Shown: one piece after another, positions 1 to 5,874 of the stretch
How the letters are laid out: each line of letters starts with the position of its first letter
How positions within the stretch are numbered: the first letter of the stretch is position 1
Source: Phycisphaerales bacterium
GTDB taxonomy: Bacteria > Planctomycetota > Phycisphaerae > Phycisphaerales > UBA1924
Assembly: GCA_020054055.1 (NCBI GenBank)
Contig: JAGVLZ010000399.1
Span: forward strand, 1-5,961
DNA length: 5,961 bases
Reading direction: 5' to 3'
Notes under the pieces: generated by a model
What the model saw: only the letters and a program-made list of their open reading frames with translations
Database searches by the model: none
Told to the model about the DNA's origin: nothing
Made by a program: the position numbers and the translations under genes

Positions 1-2012
1 CTCGCGGAGGCCCGCCGCTGCGTCGGGGTCTGGCTCCGCTGCTGCCCCGGCGAAGCAAAGTGATCCTGGCTCCCCGCGAAGTCCTCGCCGAAGCGGATCA
101 GCCGGAAGGAGTTGCCGATCACGAACACATCCCCCGCGAAGTGATAGAACGCCGCCAGCCACAGCGGCAGCGCCCCCGTCGCCGCGGAGATCAGTCCGAT
201 CAACGCGATCACGATCGCCGCGGCGATGTTCTGCCCGATGATCAGTTTCGACCGCCGCGCGAGCATCATCAGGAAGGGGATGCGCGAAAGATCGTCGTTC
301 ATCAGCGCGACGCCCGCGGAGTTGGTCGCGATGTCGGAGCCCGAGAGCCCCATCGCGACGCCCACATCCGCCGCGGCGAGCGACGGCCCATCGTTGATGC
401 CGTCACCCACCATCATCACGCGCGATCCGCCGCGCACGAGCGCCTGGATCAGGTCGTGCTTCTCCTCCGGCAGGCACTCCGCCTCGATCTGGTCGACGCC
501 GACCGACACACCGACGCGCTTGGCCACCGCGAACCGGTCGCCCGTGAAGAGCAGCGTCCTGCGGATGCCCAGTTCGCGCAGCTTCTCGACCACCCCCTTC
601 GCGTTGTAGCGGAGTTTGTCCTCGAGCCCCACAGCGCCGAGGTAGCGACCCCCGCGCACGATATGCACGCCGGTCATCCCCTCGATCTTCTGCTCGACCT
701 CCTCGATCTGCGGGATCGACGCCGGGAAAAGCTCGCGGAGCCACGTCGCGCGCCCCGCGAGCAGTTCACCGCCCGGGGTCTTGCCTCGAACGCCCCGGCC
801 GTGGATCTCCTCAAACTGTCCGCCCGAGGCGGGAATGATCCTCGCCTGCTCAGCCGTCTGCACGATCGAGCGCGCCAGCGGGTGGTTCGAGTGCTGCTCC
901 GCGTCGGCCGCGGCCTGTAAGAGTTCCGCCCCCTCAACCCCGGACGCCGGGGCGAGCCTGCTCACCGCAAACTTGCCCGTCGTCAGCGTCCCCGTCTTGT
1001 CGAGCACGATCGTGTCAATATTCGCCGCGGCTTCGAGGTACGAGGTTTGCTTGATCATGATCCCCAACCGCGCCGCCGCCGCGAACGCCGCCATCATCGC
1101 GGTGGGGGAGGAGAGCAGCAGCGCCGAAGGGCACACGACAACGAGCACCGTGATCGCCTTCTGCATGTCGTTGGTCAAGTACCACACCAGCGCCGCCGTG
1201 ACGAGCGCCACGGGCACGAAGTACCGAGCCACCTGCTCGATCATCAGTTGCCTCGGCGTGCGCGACGCCTCCGCCGCATGAATCAGCGAAGCCACTTTGC
1301 CGATCGTCGAGTTCTCCCCGATCTGCGTCGTGCGCAAATCGAGCGTCCCCGTGATGTTCGTCGTGCCGGCATAGACCGCGCTGCCCGGCTCCACCTCGAC
1401 CGGCGCGGCCTCGCCCGTCAGGCTCGCCTGATTAATCATCGACTTGCCGCTCGAAACCACCCCGTCCACCGGCAGGTTCTCTCCCGCACGAACGCGCACG
1501 ATCGTCCCCACCTGCACCTGCTCGATGGGCGCCTCGCGCTCGCCGGAGGCATCGACGATGCGCGCGATATCAGGGGTCAGTTGCACCAGTTGCTCGATCG
1601 CTCGCCGAGCGCCCCACGCCGTTCGCCTCAACGCCTGATCGGCCACGAGCAGAATGAACGCCAGGTACCCGGCGGGCTCGTACGCCCCGGTTGCGATCGC
1701 CGCCAAGACCGCCAGCGCCGCCAGCGTGCTGCTGCTCCATTGACCGCGGAGCAACTCCTTCCCCGCTGAATAGAACAGCCCCGACCCCAGCAGCAGCGCC
1801 CCGATCAACGCCGGGATCTGCGCGATGTCCGGGTCGGCGATGTTGAACCAACGGCAGAGCGTCGAGATGAACACCAGCACCCCGCCGACGAAATAGACGA
1901 GGATCCACCGCTCGAGCTTCAGTTCGTGGTGAGCGCAGCACTCGACGCCGTGCTCGTGCTCGTGATCGTGCGGCGTGTTCTTGACCTGCGGGAGCGATGT
2001 ATGGGTGGCCAT
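1..2012 (-). CDS. Heavy-metal translocating P1B-type ATPase (C-terminus cut by window edge)
   Basis: This inner-membrane pump uses ATP to move a transition-metal ion, probably outward. The reading frame is open from ATG 2012 to position 1, giving 670 codons with no stop, so the end lies outside the window. In order it shows: a His/Cys-rich N-terminus (residues 15-29, HDHEHEHGVECCAHH) with no HMA domain; hydrophobic segments near 36-56, 64-84 and 94-128; the actuator motif LTGE (198-201); transmembrane CPS (294-296); phosphorylation motif DKTGT (338-342, Asp338); SNHP (375-378) of the nucleotide-binding domain; GDGIND (536-541); and two C-terminal membrane segments (about 594-636). A GGAG Shine-Dalgarno at 2021-2018, five bases upstream, supports the start. 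Two features are odd. CPS replaces the usual CPC, CPH or SPC. His624 (HFAGD) sits where ZntA-type pumps have a metal-binding Asp. The His recalls the HEGxT motif of P1B-4 pumps, so the substrate cannot be assigned. The family is certain and the metal is unknown. Long open frames on the opposite strand here are shadows. Confidence 0.95.
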   Translation of the reverse strand, partial: MATHTSLPQVKNTPHDHEHEHGVECCAHHELKLERWILVYFVGGVLVFISTLCRWFNIADPDIAQIPALIGALLLGSGLFYSAGKELLRGQWSSSTLAALAVLAAIATGAYEPAGYLAFILLVADQALRRTAWGARRAIEQLVQLTPDIARIVDASGEREAPIEQVQVGTIVRVRAGENLPVDGVVSSGKSMINQASLTGEAAPVEVEPGSAVYAGTTNITGTLDLRTTQIGENSTIGKVASLIHAAEASRTPRQLMIEQVARYFVPVALVTAALVWYLTNDMQKAITVLVVVCPSALLLSSPTAMMAAFAAAARLGIMIKQTSYLEAAANIDTIVLDKTGTLTTGKFAVSRLAPASGVEGAELLQAAADAEQHSNHPLARSIVQTAEQARIIPASGGQFEEIHGRGVRGKTPGGELLAGRATWLRELFPASIPQIEEVEQKIEGMTGVHIVRGGRYLGAVGLEDKLRYNAKGVVEKLRELGIRRTLLFTGDRFAVAKRVGVSVGVDQIEAECLPEEKHDLIQALVRGGSRVMMVGDGINDGPSLAAADVGVAMGLSGSDIATNSAGVALMNDDLSRIPFLMMLARRSKLIIGQNIAAAIVIALIGLISAATGALPLWLAAFYHFAGDVFVIGNSFRLIRFGEDFAGSQDHFASPGQQRSQTPTQRRASA

Positions 2013-2121
2013 GCGGACTCCGGGACTCGGGCAGCGCCCGAGGGGTGTGCGGGGACGAACAGATATAGTACGAATGAACCGGCATTCTGTTCCAAGCGCG
2101 ATCATCGGCGGTTTCCACGGC
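2013..2121. promoter_or_regulatory. Divergent intergenic region between the P1B ATPase and gpsA, with tentative promoter elements
   Basis: This is the only gap that can hold promoters for both the minus-strand ATPase and the plus-strand gpsA run. It contains the single AT-rich patch of the area (2061-2070). On the plus strand TATAGT (2064-2069) resembles a -10 box, although no convincing -35 lies 16-18 bases upstream. On the minus strand TTGGAA followed 19 bases later by TACTAT would read toward the ATPase. If TATAGT is the real -10 for gpsA, transcription starts near 2076, which excludes the in-frame ATG at 2074 and favours 2122. No clear palindrome for a metal-responsive MerR or ArsR operator was seen by eye. 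The promoter assignment is a weak inference. Confidence 0.3.
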
Positions 2122-3171
2122 ATGACGACCCCCCGACTCCCAAACCCCCCGGTCATCGCGGTGCTGGGCGACGGCCAGATGGGCCTCTTCTGCGCGGGCC
2201 TCCTCGGACTCTCCCCCCGCGTCGGCCGAGTCACCCTGTGGGGCCACGAAACACGCCCGATCGAATCGCTGGCACAGACCCGCGTTTCAGATCGCCTCCC
2301 CGATGTCCGCCTCGCCGACAAGGTCATCGTCACCAATCACGGCGGCGACGCCCTCACCGGCGCCGACATCATCATCTCCGCCGTGCCGACCCAGTTTTCG
2401 CGCTCCGTGTGGGACCGCCTGCGCGGCTGCGTCCCGGAGGCCCGCCGAGCCTCCGTCGTCAGCGTCGCCAAGGGGATCGAGAATGGCACCCTCCTCCGCC
2501 CGACGCAGGTGATCGCAGAGGTCCTCCGCGACGACCCCGACGGCCGCCCGCGCTCCTACTGCGTCCTCAGTGGCCCGACCATCGCCCCTGAACTCGCGCG
2601 ATGCCTCCCCGCAACCCTCATCGCCGCCAGCGACGACACCGCTCTCGCCGAGATGGTGCAGACCCTCTTCTCCACCAGTTGGCTCCGCGTCTACACCAGC
2701 GGCGATCCCCTTGGCGTCGAGATCGCCGGGGCCACCAAGAACGTCATCGCCATCGCCGCCGGCATCCTCGACGGCCTGCACGCCGGCTACAACGCCAAAA
2801 GCGCCCTCCTCGCACGAGGCCTCGCCGAGATCACACGCCTCGGCACCGCCATGGGGGCCAAGCAGGAAACCTTCTTCGGCCTCGCGGGCATGGGCGACCT
2901 CGCCACCACCTGCTTCAGCCCCGAAGGACGCAACCGCACCCTCGGCGAAGCCCTCGGCAAAGGCGAAAAACTCGAACACTTCCTCGCACGCACGGCCTCG
3001 GTCGTCGAAGGCGTCACCACCGTCACCGCCGTCATGGAACTCGCGAAGAAGTATCGAGTCGAGATGCCCATCGCCGACGCCGTGCATTCGGTGCTCTACC
3101 TGGGCGTCGATCCGCTCGAAGCGATCCAGAAACTGATGAGCCGCGAGTTGAAAGCGGAGCGGGTGGGGTAA
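2122..3171 (+). CDS. gpsA: NAD(P)-dependent glycerol-3-phosphate dehydrogenase
   Basis: This cytoplasmic enzyme reduces dihydroxyacetone phosphate to sn-glycerol-3-phosphate, the backbone precursor of phospholipids. The 349-residue protein is of normal family length. It has the Rossmann motif GDGQMG (16-21) after a beta strand, the SAVPTQ segment (86-91), a conserved lysine in VAKGIE (Lys117), SGPT (150-153, where SGPS is more usual), the catalytic-lysine helix GATKNVIAIAAG (Lys206), and the C-terminal signature GLAGMGDLATTC followed by SPEGRNRTLG (253-275). ATG 2122 was chosen because it leaves only about ten residues before the Rossmann strand. An in-frame ATG at 2074 would add 16 residues of non-conserved sequence and lies across a possible -10 box. 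The Shine-Dalgarno is weak (GGCGG at 2107-2111). Codon use is strongly C-ending, typical of a resident gene. The PIN toxin gene follows after 13 bases, so the two are probably co-transcribed. Confidence 0.96.
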   Translation: MTTPRLPNPPVIAVLGDGQMGLFCAGLLGLSPRVGRVTLWGHETRPIESLAQTRVSDRLPDVRLADKVIVTNHGGDALTGADIIISAVPTQFSRSVWDRLRGCVPEARRASVVSVAKGIENGTLLRPTQVIAEVLRDDPDGRPRSYCVLSGPTIAPELARCLPATLIAASDDTALAEMVQTLFSTSWLRVYTSGDPLGVEIAGATKNVIAIAAGILDGLHAGYNAKSALLARGLAEITRLGTAMGAKQETFFGLAGMGDLATTCFSPEGRNRTLGEALGKGEKLEHFLARTASVVEGVTTVTAVMELAKKYRVEMPIADAVHSVLYLGVDPLEAIQKLMSRELKAERVG

Positions 3172-3184
3172 AGGGGGTCAACTG

Positions 3185-3661
3185 TTGGCACGAGTCTACC
3201 TCGAAACCAGTTTCGTCAGCGCGTGCGTGACCGAGCGATCTGATCTCGGCAATCAATTCAGACAAGAGGAGAGTCTGAAGTGGTGGCAGCGCGAGATGAG
3301 CAAGCATGAAGTTGTGACTTCCGAGGAAGTGGTTCGAGAACTTGGGAATCCGGGGCATCGCACTCGCGTGCAGGCGCTGGCGATGATCGAGCCAATCCCT
3401 CGCCTTGCGATCGCGCCGGAAGTCACACGATTCGCGGACCTTCTCGTGGCGGAGCGCGTCATGCCCGGTCCGAGCACCGGCGACGCATTGCATGTCGCTT
3501 GCGCGGCCATCCACCGAGTGGAGTTCATCTTGACGTGGAACGTGCGGCACCTGGCCAACGCGAACAAGGTTCGGCATCTGGCGGTGGTGTGCGCCCGCGC
3601 AGGCCTGGCATCGCCTATTATTGTCCCGCCGATTCAGTTATGGCAGGAGCCCCGCCGATGA
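3185..3661 (+). CDS. PIN-domain ribonuclease toxin, VapC-like
   Basis: This is a probable metal-dependent endoribonuclease of the PIN fold, acting as the toxin of a type II toxin-antitoxin pair. The 158-residue protein carries the acidic pocket in order: Glu7 in VYLETS (most PIN toxins have Asp here), Glu52 in EEVVRELGN, Asp100 in TGDALHVACA, and Asn119 in the TWNVRHLANANK segment. The WW at 33-34, the TWN-HLAN stretch and the C-terminal PPIQL match, from memory, a VapC-like subfamily with N-terminal YxETT/S. The start is TTG 3185, supported by an excellent AAGGGGG at 3171-3177 with a seven-base spacer. The stop overlaps the next gene's start by four bases. This toxin-first order is the reverse of classical vapBC. 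Codon choice is much less C-biased than in gpsA or the nuclease gene, which suggests horizontal arrival. The fold is a firm call. Toxicity and RNA target are inferred. Confidence 0.88.
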   Translation: MARVYLETSFVSACVTERSDLGNQFRQEESLKWWQREMSKHEVVTSEEVVRELGNPGHRTRVQALAMIEPIPRLAIAPEVTRFADLLVAERVMPGPSTGDALHVACAAIHRVEFILTWNVRHLANANKVRHLAVVCARAGLASPIIVPPIQLWQEPRR

Positions 3662-3882
3662 TCCACGAAGAACTCCGACCGCCCGAGCCGACAGGCGATG
3701 AACTGATCGACGAGATTCGCGCCTACCGATTCGCGATCTCGGCCGAGTACGGCCACGATATCCAACGACTCGCCGAAGCGCTCCGTGAAATGGAGCGCAA
3801 ACGTCCCGAGCGCGTGATTACGGTCGAGCAGAGCATCGCGAAGTCGGGAAAACAGGGGGACGAACTTCGTGCAGCGGGCTAA
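3658..3882 (+). CDS. Small putative antitoxin partner of the PIN toxin
   Basis: This encodes a 74-residue, highly charged, probably helical protein. It starts at ATG 3658 inside the toxin's stop (ATGA) and has a strong AGGAG at 3645-3649, eight bases upstream, so translation is probably coupled to the toxin. The central part (about residues 13-50) contains ELIDEIRAYRFAISAEYGHDIQRLAEALREMER. This resembles, from memory, the short proteins of the pattern 'VEEIRxxRxxxAxxFxxDxxAI' that accompany this PIN subfamily. The C-terminus is basic and Gly/Ser-containing and may be disordered. No ribbon-helix-helix or AbrB-type DNA-binding domain is evident, so it may neutralise the toxin directly without being a clear autorepressor. 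Its last 14 bases overlap the nuclease gene. The antitoxin role is inferred from position, size and resemblance. Confidence 0.75.
   Translation: MIHEELRPPEPTGDELIDEIRAYRFAISAEYGHDIQRLAEALREMERKRPERVITVEQSIAKSGKQGDELRAAG
3855..3860 (+). promoter_or_regulatory. Ribosome binding site that fixes the GTG start of the nuclease gene
   Basis: GGGGGA lies eight bases before GTG 3869 and inside the 3' end of the antitoxin gene. There is no in-frame ATG close by that would still leave an intact signal peptide. The site therefore decides the start and implies translation of the nuclease from within the upstream reading frame. Confidence 0.6.
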
Positions 3883-4894
3883 GATTCTTGGCAGTTGGAC
3901 AATCGCCGCGGCGATCGTCCTCGCCGCGGCGACCGTGAGTCCCCCCGCCCGCGCCTGGGACGGCCACGGCCACCGACTCGTCACCCACATCGCGATGGAC
4001 GGCGTGCGACTCGATCCGCTCATGCCCGCCTGGCTCGGCGAGCCCGCCGCGATCCACCGTGCGATGTACCAGGCCGTCGAACCCGACCGCTGGCGCGGCC
4101 AGCGAACCCCCGCCCTCACCCACATCAACAATCCCGACCACTACCTCGACATCGAGGACCTCGCCCCCTTCGGCCTCACCATCGACACCACGCCCAACCT
4201 GCGGAGCGAGTACATCCGCGTCATGGCCGTGGCGAAGTTCGAGCACCCCGAGCGCTTCTCACACTACAACGCCGCGCTCGACCCGATCCGCGACAAGGAG
4301 TTCCCGGGCTACGTCGCCCACTCGATCATCGAGAACTACGCCAAACTCCAGTCGAGTTTCCGCACGCTGCGCACGATGGAGGCCGCGGGGATCGAGGGAC
4401 GGGCCGCGCAGGTCGAGCAGGCGCGATCGAACGTCCTCTACCACATCGGTGTGCTGAGCCACTTCGTCGCCGACGCCGCGCAGCCGCTGCACACGACCCA
4501 GCACTTCAACGGCTGGTCATCACTCGCGGCCAACCCCAACAACTACACCACCAGCAACCGCTTCCACGCCTACATCGACGGCGTCGTCGTCGAACTCCAC
4601 CACATCGACTATGTATCGCTGCGCCCGATGGCGAGATTCGATCTCTGCGTCAAGGCCGACGACCCGTGGAACGACATCGTCGCCCACCTCAAGCGCTCCT
4701 TCACCCACGTCGAGGACCTCTACCGCATGGAGAAGGACGGCACGCTCGACCAGGAACCCGGGAAGAAACTCATCGAAGAGCGCCTCCTCGACGGCTCGGC
4801 CATGCTCTACGCCATGATCCGCGCCGCATGGGAAACCAGCGAGCCGGAAGGGGGAGAGATCAGGCGATTCATCGGGTGGACGCCGGTGGAGTGA
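3869..4894 (+). CDS. Secreted zinc-dependent S1/P1-type nuclease (phospholipase C/nuclease fold)
   Basis: This is an exported trinuclear-zinc enzyme of the S1/P1 nuclease and zinc-dependent phospholipase C superfamily, most likely degrading single-stranded nucleic acid in the periplasm or outside. The 341-residue precursor starts at GTG 3869. Residues 1-29 form a signal peptide: a basic start, a hydrophobic core at 11-23, and cleavage after ARA. Cleavage leaves Trp30 as the mature N-terminus, as the family requires because its amino group and carbonyl bind zinc. Candidates for all nine ligands of the P1 pattern are visible: Trp30, His35 (WDGHGH), Asp73 (EPDRWR), His91 (DHYLDIE), His198, Asp202 and His208 (HFVADAAQPLH), and His233 and Asp237 (HAYID). 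The spacing inside HFVADAAQPLH equals that of P1 nuclease. The gene overlaps the antitoxin gene by 14 bases but has the C-ending codon style of gpsA. Nuclease rather than lipase activity is the better guess and is not proven. Confidence 0.87.
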   Translation: MQRAKILGSWTIAAAIVLAAATVSPPARAWDGHGHRLVTHIAMDGVRLDPLMPAWLGEPAAIHRAMYQAVEPDRWRGQRTPALTHINNPDHYLDIEDLAPFGLTIDTTPNLRSEYIRVMAVAKFEHPERFSHYNAALDPIRDKEFPGYVAHSIIENYAKLQSSFRTLRTMEAAGIEGRAAQVEQARSNVLYHIGVLSHFVADAAQPLHTTQHFNGWSSLAANPNNYTTSNRFHAYIDGVVVELHHIDYVSLRPMARFDLCVKADDPWNDIVAHLKRSFTHVEDLYRMEKDGTLDQEPGKKLIEERLLDGSAMLYAMIRAAWETSEPEGGEIRRFIGWTPVE

Positions 4895-4902
4895 AGGCGG
4901 CG

Positions 4903-5664
4903 TCAGGCTCCATCGCCGATCAAACGCCCGATCGACCTCTCCGCGCACCCCGCAACAAACCCCGCGAATGCCGCGCACCGCCCGGCGTTGGCCTCTTCGA
5001 GTGCGGCCAGATACTCGCCGCGCCGCTCGATCTCGACCACCGTCAGCGGGTATCCCTCGCGGAGCAGCAGGTAGTTCATCAGCAGACGCGCCGTGCGGCC
5101 GTTGCCGTCGGCAAAGGGATGGACCGCGACCAGGTTGTAGTGCGCCTCCGCGGCCCGCACCACAGGGTGAAGCGTCCGGTCGTTCGCCAGTTCGAGCAGC
5201 GCGGGGATCAACTCTCCGAACTTCTGGCTTCCCGGCGGGATGAACCGCGTCCCCTTGATGAGCACGCGATCAGTCCTGAACCGCCCCGCGTGCTGGTCAT
5301 CGACTTCCGCCATCACCATCGCGTGAACGTCGAGCAGGTGCCTCTCCGCGAGCGCCTCATCCTTCGTGGCCTGCGCGGCCCACCCCTCGACCAGCCGCAG
5401 CGCGCGATCGTGGTTCCTCGCTTCGTAGACCTCGCGCAGCGATTTCCCGCCTGCGGGCGTGCGCCCCTCGATCACCAACTGGGTTTCCCGCAGGGTGAGC
5501 GTGCTTCCTTCGATCGCGTTGGAGTGATACGTCAGTTCCACCCGCACCGCGTCGACCGAGTTCGGCAGGATGCGTCCCGCTCGCAGCATCGTGCCGTAAC
5601 GATCGAACCCATCTCGGATGCGATCGAGCGGCCCGGCGAGGCCCGATTCAAGCCCTCGAAACAT
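4903..5664 (-). CDS. Fic-domain protein adenylyltransferase, class II (N-terminal inhibitory motif)
   Basis: Fic enzymes usually transfer AMP from ATP to a hydroxyl of a target protein. From ATG 5664 the protein is 253 residues. It contains an N-terminal helical region with the inhibitory motif SNAIEG (48-53, matching S/TxxxE-G/N), whose Glu52 should block the ATP gamma-phosphate site. The core motif HPFADGNGRTAR follows (182-193, catalytic His182). Between them GRFRTDRVLIKG (127-138) forms the target-docking flap. No winged-helix or other C-terminal domain follows; the protein ends soon after the Fic core. The start was chosen for GGAG at 5677-5674, nine bases upstream. ATG 5703 would add 13 residues and has a poorer site. 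TTG 5808 would run into the inverted repeat and is unlikely. The gene converges on the nuclease gene with 8 bp between stops. No antitoxin gene adjoins it, which fits self-inhibition in cis. Target and role are unknown. Confidence 0.9.
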   Translation of the reverse strand: MFRGLESGLAGPLDRIRDGFDRYGTMLRAGRILPNSVDAVRVELTYHSNAIEGSTLTLRETQLVIEGRTPAGGKSLREVYEARNHDRALRLVEGWAAQATKDEALAERHLLDVHAMVMAEVDDQHAGRFRTDRVLIKGTRFIPPGSQKFGELIPALLELANDRTLHPVVRAAEAHYNLVAVHPFADGNGRTARLLMNYLLLREGYPLTVVEIERRGEYLAALEEANAGRCAAFAGFVAGCAERSIGRLIGDGA

Positions 5665-5673
5665 GCGCAGCGG

Positions 5674-5677
5674 CTCC
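5674..5677 (-). promoter_or_regulatory. Ribosome binding site that decides the Fic start
   Basis: On the minus strand GGAG occurs nine bases before ATG 5664. Neither the upstream ATG at 5703 nor the TTG at 5808 has an equally good site, so this favours the shorter Fic protein, which begins just before the first conserved helix. Confidence 0.5.
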
Positions 5678-5786
5678 GGAGATTGCACCGCGGATGGCGA
5701 CATGGACGAATCATTCCATGCCGCCCACCATTCAGCAAGCCGCGTCCGCGCAGAACGAGAAACATCCGGGGCACAGGGGTGCGACC

Positions 5787-5870
5787 GTGGAAAGGGGAAA
5801 GTGGACAATGGAAATCAAGAACACCGGATGGCCCGCCTTTCATTTCCACTGTCCACTGTCTACTTTCCAC
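5787..5870. repeat. Imperfect inverted repeat whose arms are each four tandem heptamers
   Basis: Two 29-base arms (5787-5815 and 5842-5870) are reverse complements at 25 of 29 positions and are separated by 26 bases. Each arm is built of four head-to-tail 7-mers of the type GTGGAAA or GTGGACA plus one T. The left arm reads GTGGAAA, GGGGAAA, GTGGACA, ATGGAAA. The right arm, read on the minus strand, is GTGGAAA, GTAGACA, GTGGACA, GTGGAAA. The first and third unit pairs are perfect. Transcribed RNA could fold into a long hairpin with a loop of about 26 bases. The element is purine/pyrimidine-skewed and less GC-rich than the genes around it. It lies in the divergent gap between the Fic gene and the metallo-hydrolase gene, ending four bases before the latter's ATG. 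The rest of the 5665-5874 gap shows no gene. Confidence 0.88.
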
Positions 5871-5874
5871 TCTC

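Noticed and set aside
60..1769. Long plus-strand open frames over the ATPase gene (60-920 and 1047-1769)
   Set aside because: They encode Arg/His/Asp-rich low-complexity protein with no recognisable motif. They are antisense shadows of the GC-rich P1B ATPase frame, which carries every family motif.
1975..2121. N-terminal extension of gpsA from upstream starts (1975 or 2074)
   Set aside because: The extra residues are not family-like, 1975 would overlap the ATPase gene, and a possible -10 box lies at 2064-2069.
1570..2247. Minus-strand open frame crossing the ATPase start
   Set aside because: It runs out of frame with the ATPase and antisense to gpsA, lacks a domain, and ignores the GGAG plus ATG at 2012.
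2287..3087. Minus-strand 266-residue open frame inside gpsA
   Set aside because: Its composition is dominated by Gly, Ala, Glu and Asp, as expected for the antisense of a C-ending-codon gene. gpsA itself has full family motifs.
2601..3230. Plus-strand His/Arg-rich open frame overlapping gpsA
   Set aside because: It is a shifted-frame shadow with repetitive Arg/His composition and no motif.
4895..4940. Possible bidirectional terminator between the convergent nuclease and Fic genes
   Set aside because: The gap is 8 bp. The only nearby symmetry is a five-base CGATC/GATCG pair inside the Fic coding end with no T-run, too weak to call.
5704..5808. Extended Fic N-terminus from TTG 5808
   Set aside because: It would begin within the left arm of the inverted repeat, uses a rare start, adds 48 non-conserved residues, and a better ribosome site exists before ATG 5664.
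5787..5870. CRISPR array
   Set aside because: The units are 7-mers without spacers and the two arms are inverted, so it is not a direct-repeat/spacer array.
5787..5870. Rho-independent terminator
   Set aside because: The stem is long and imperfect, the loop is about 26 bases, no T-run follows on either strand, and the two flanking genes diverge from it, so neither ends here.
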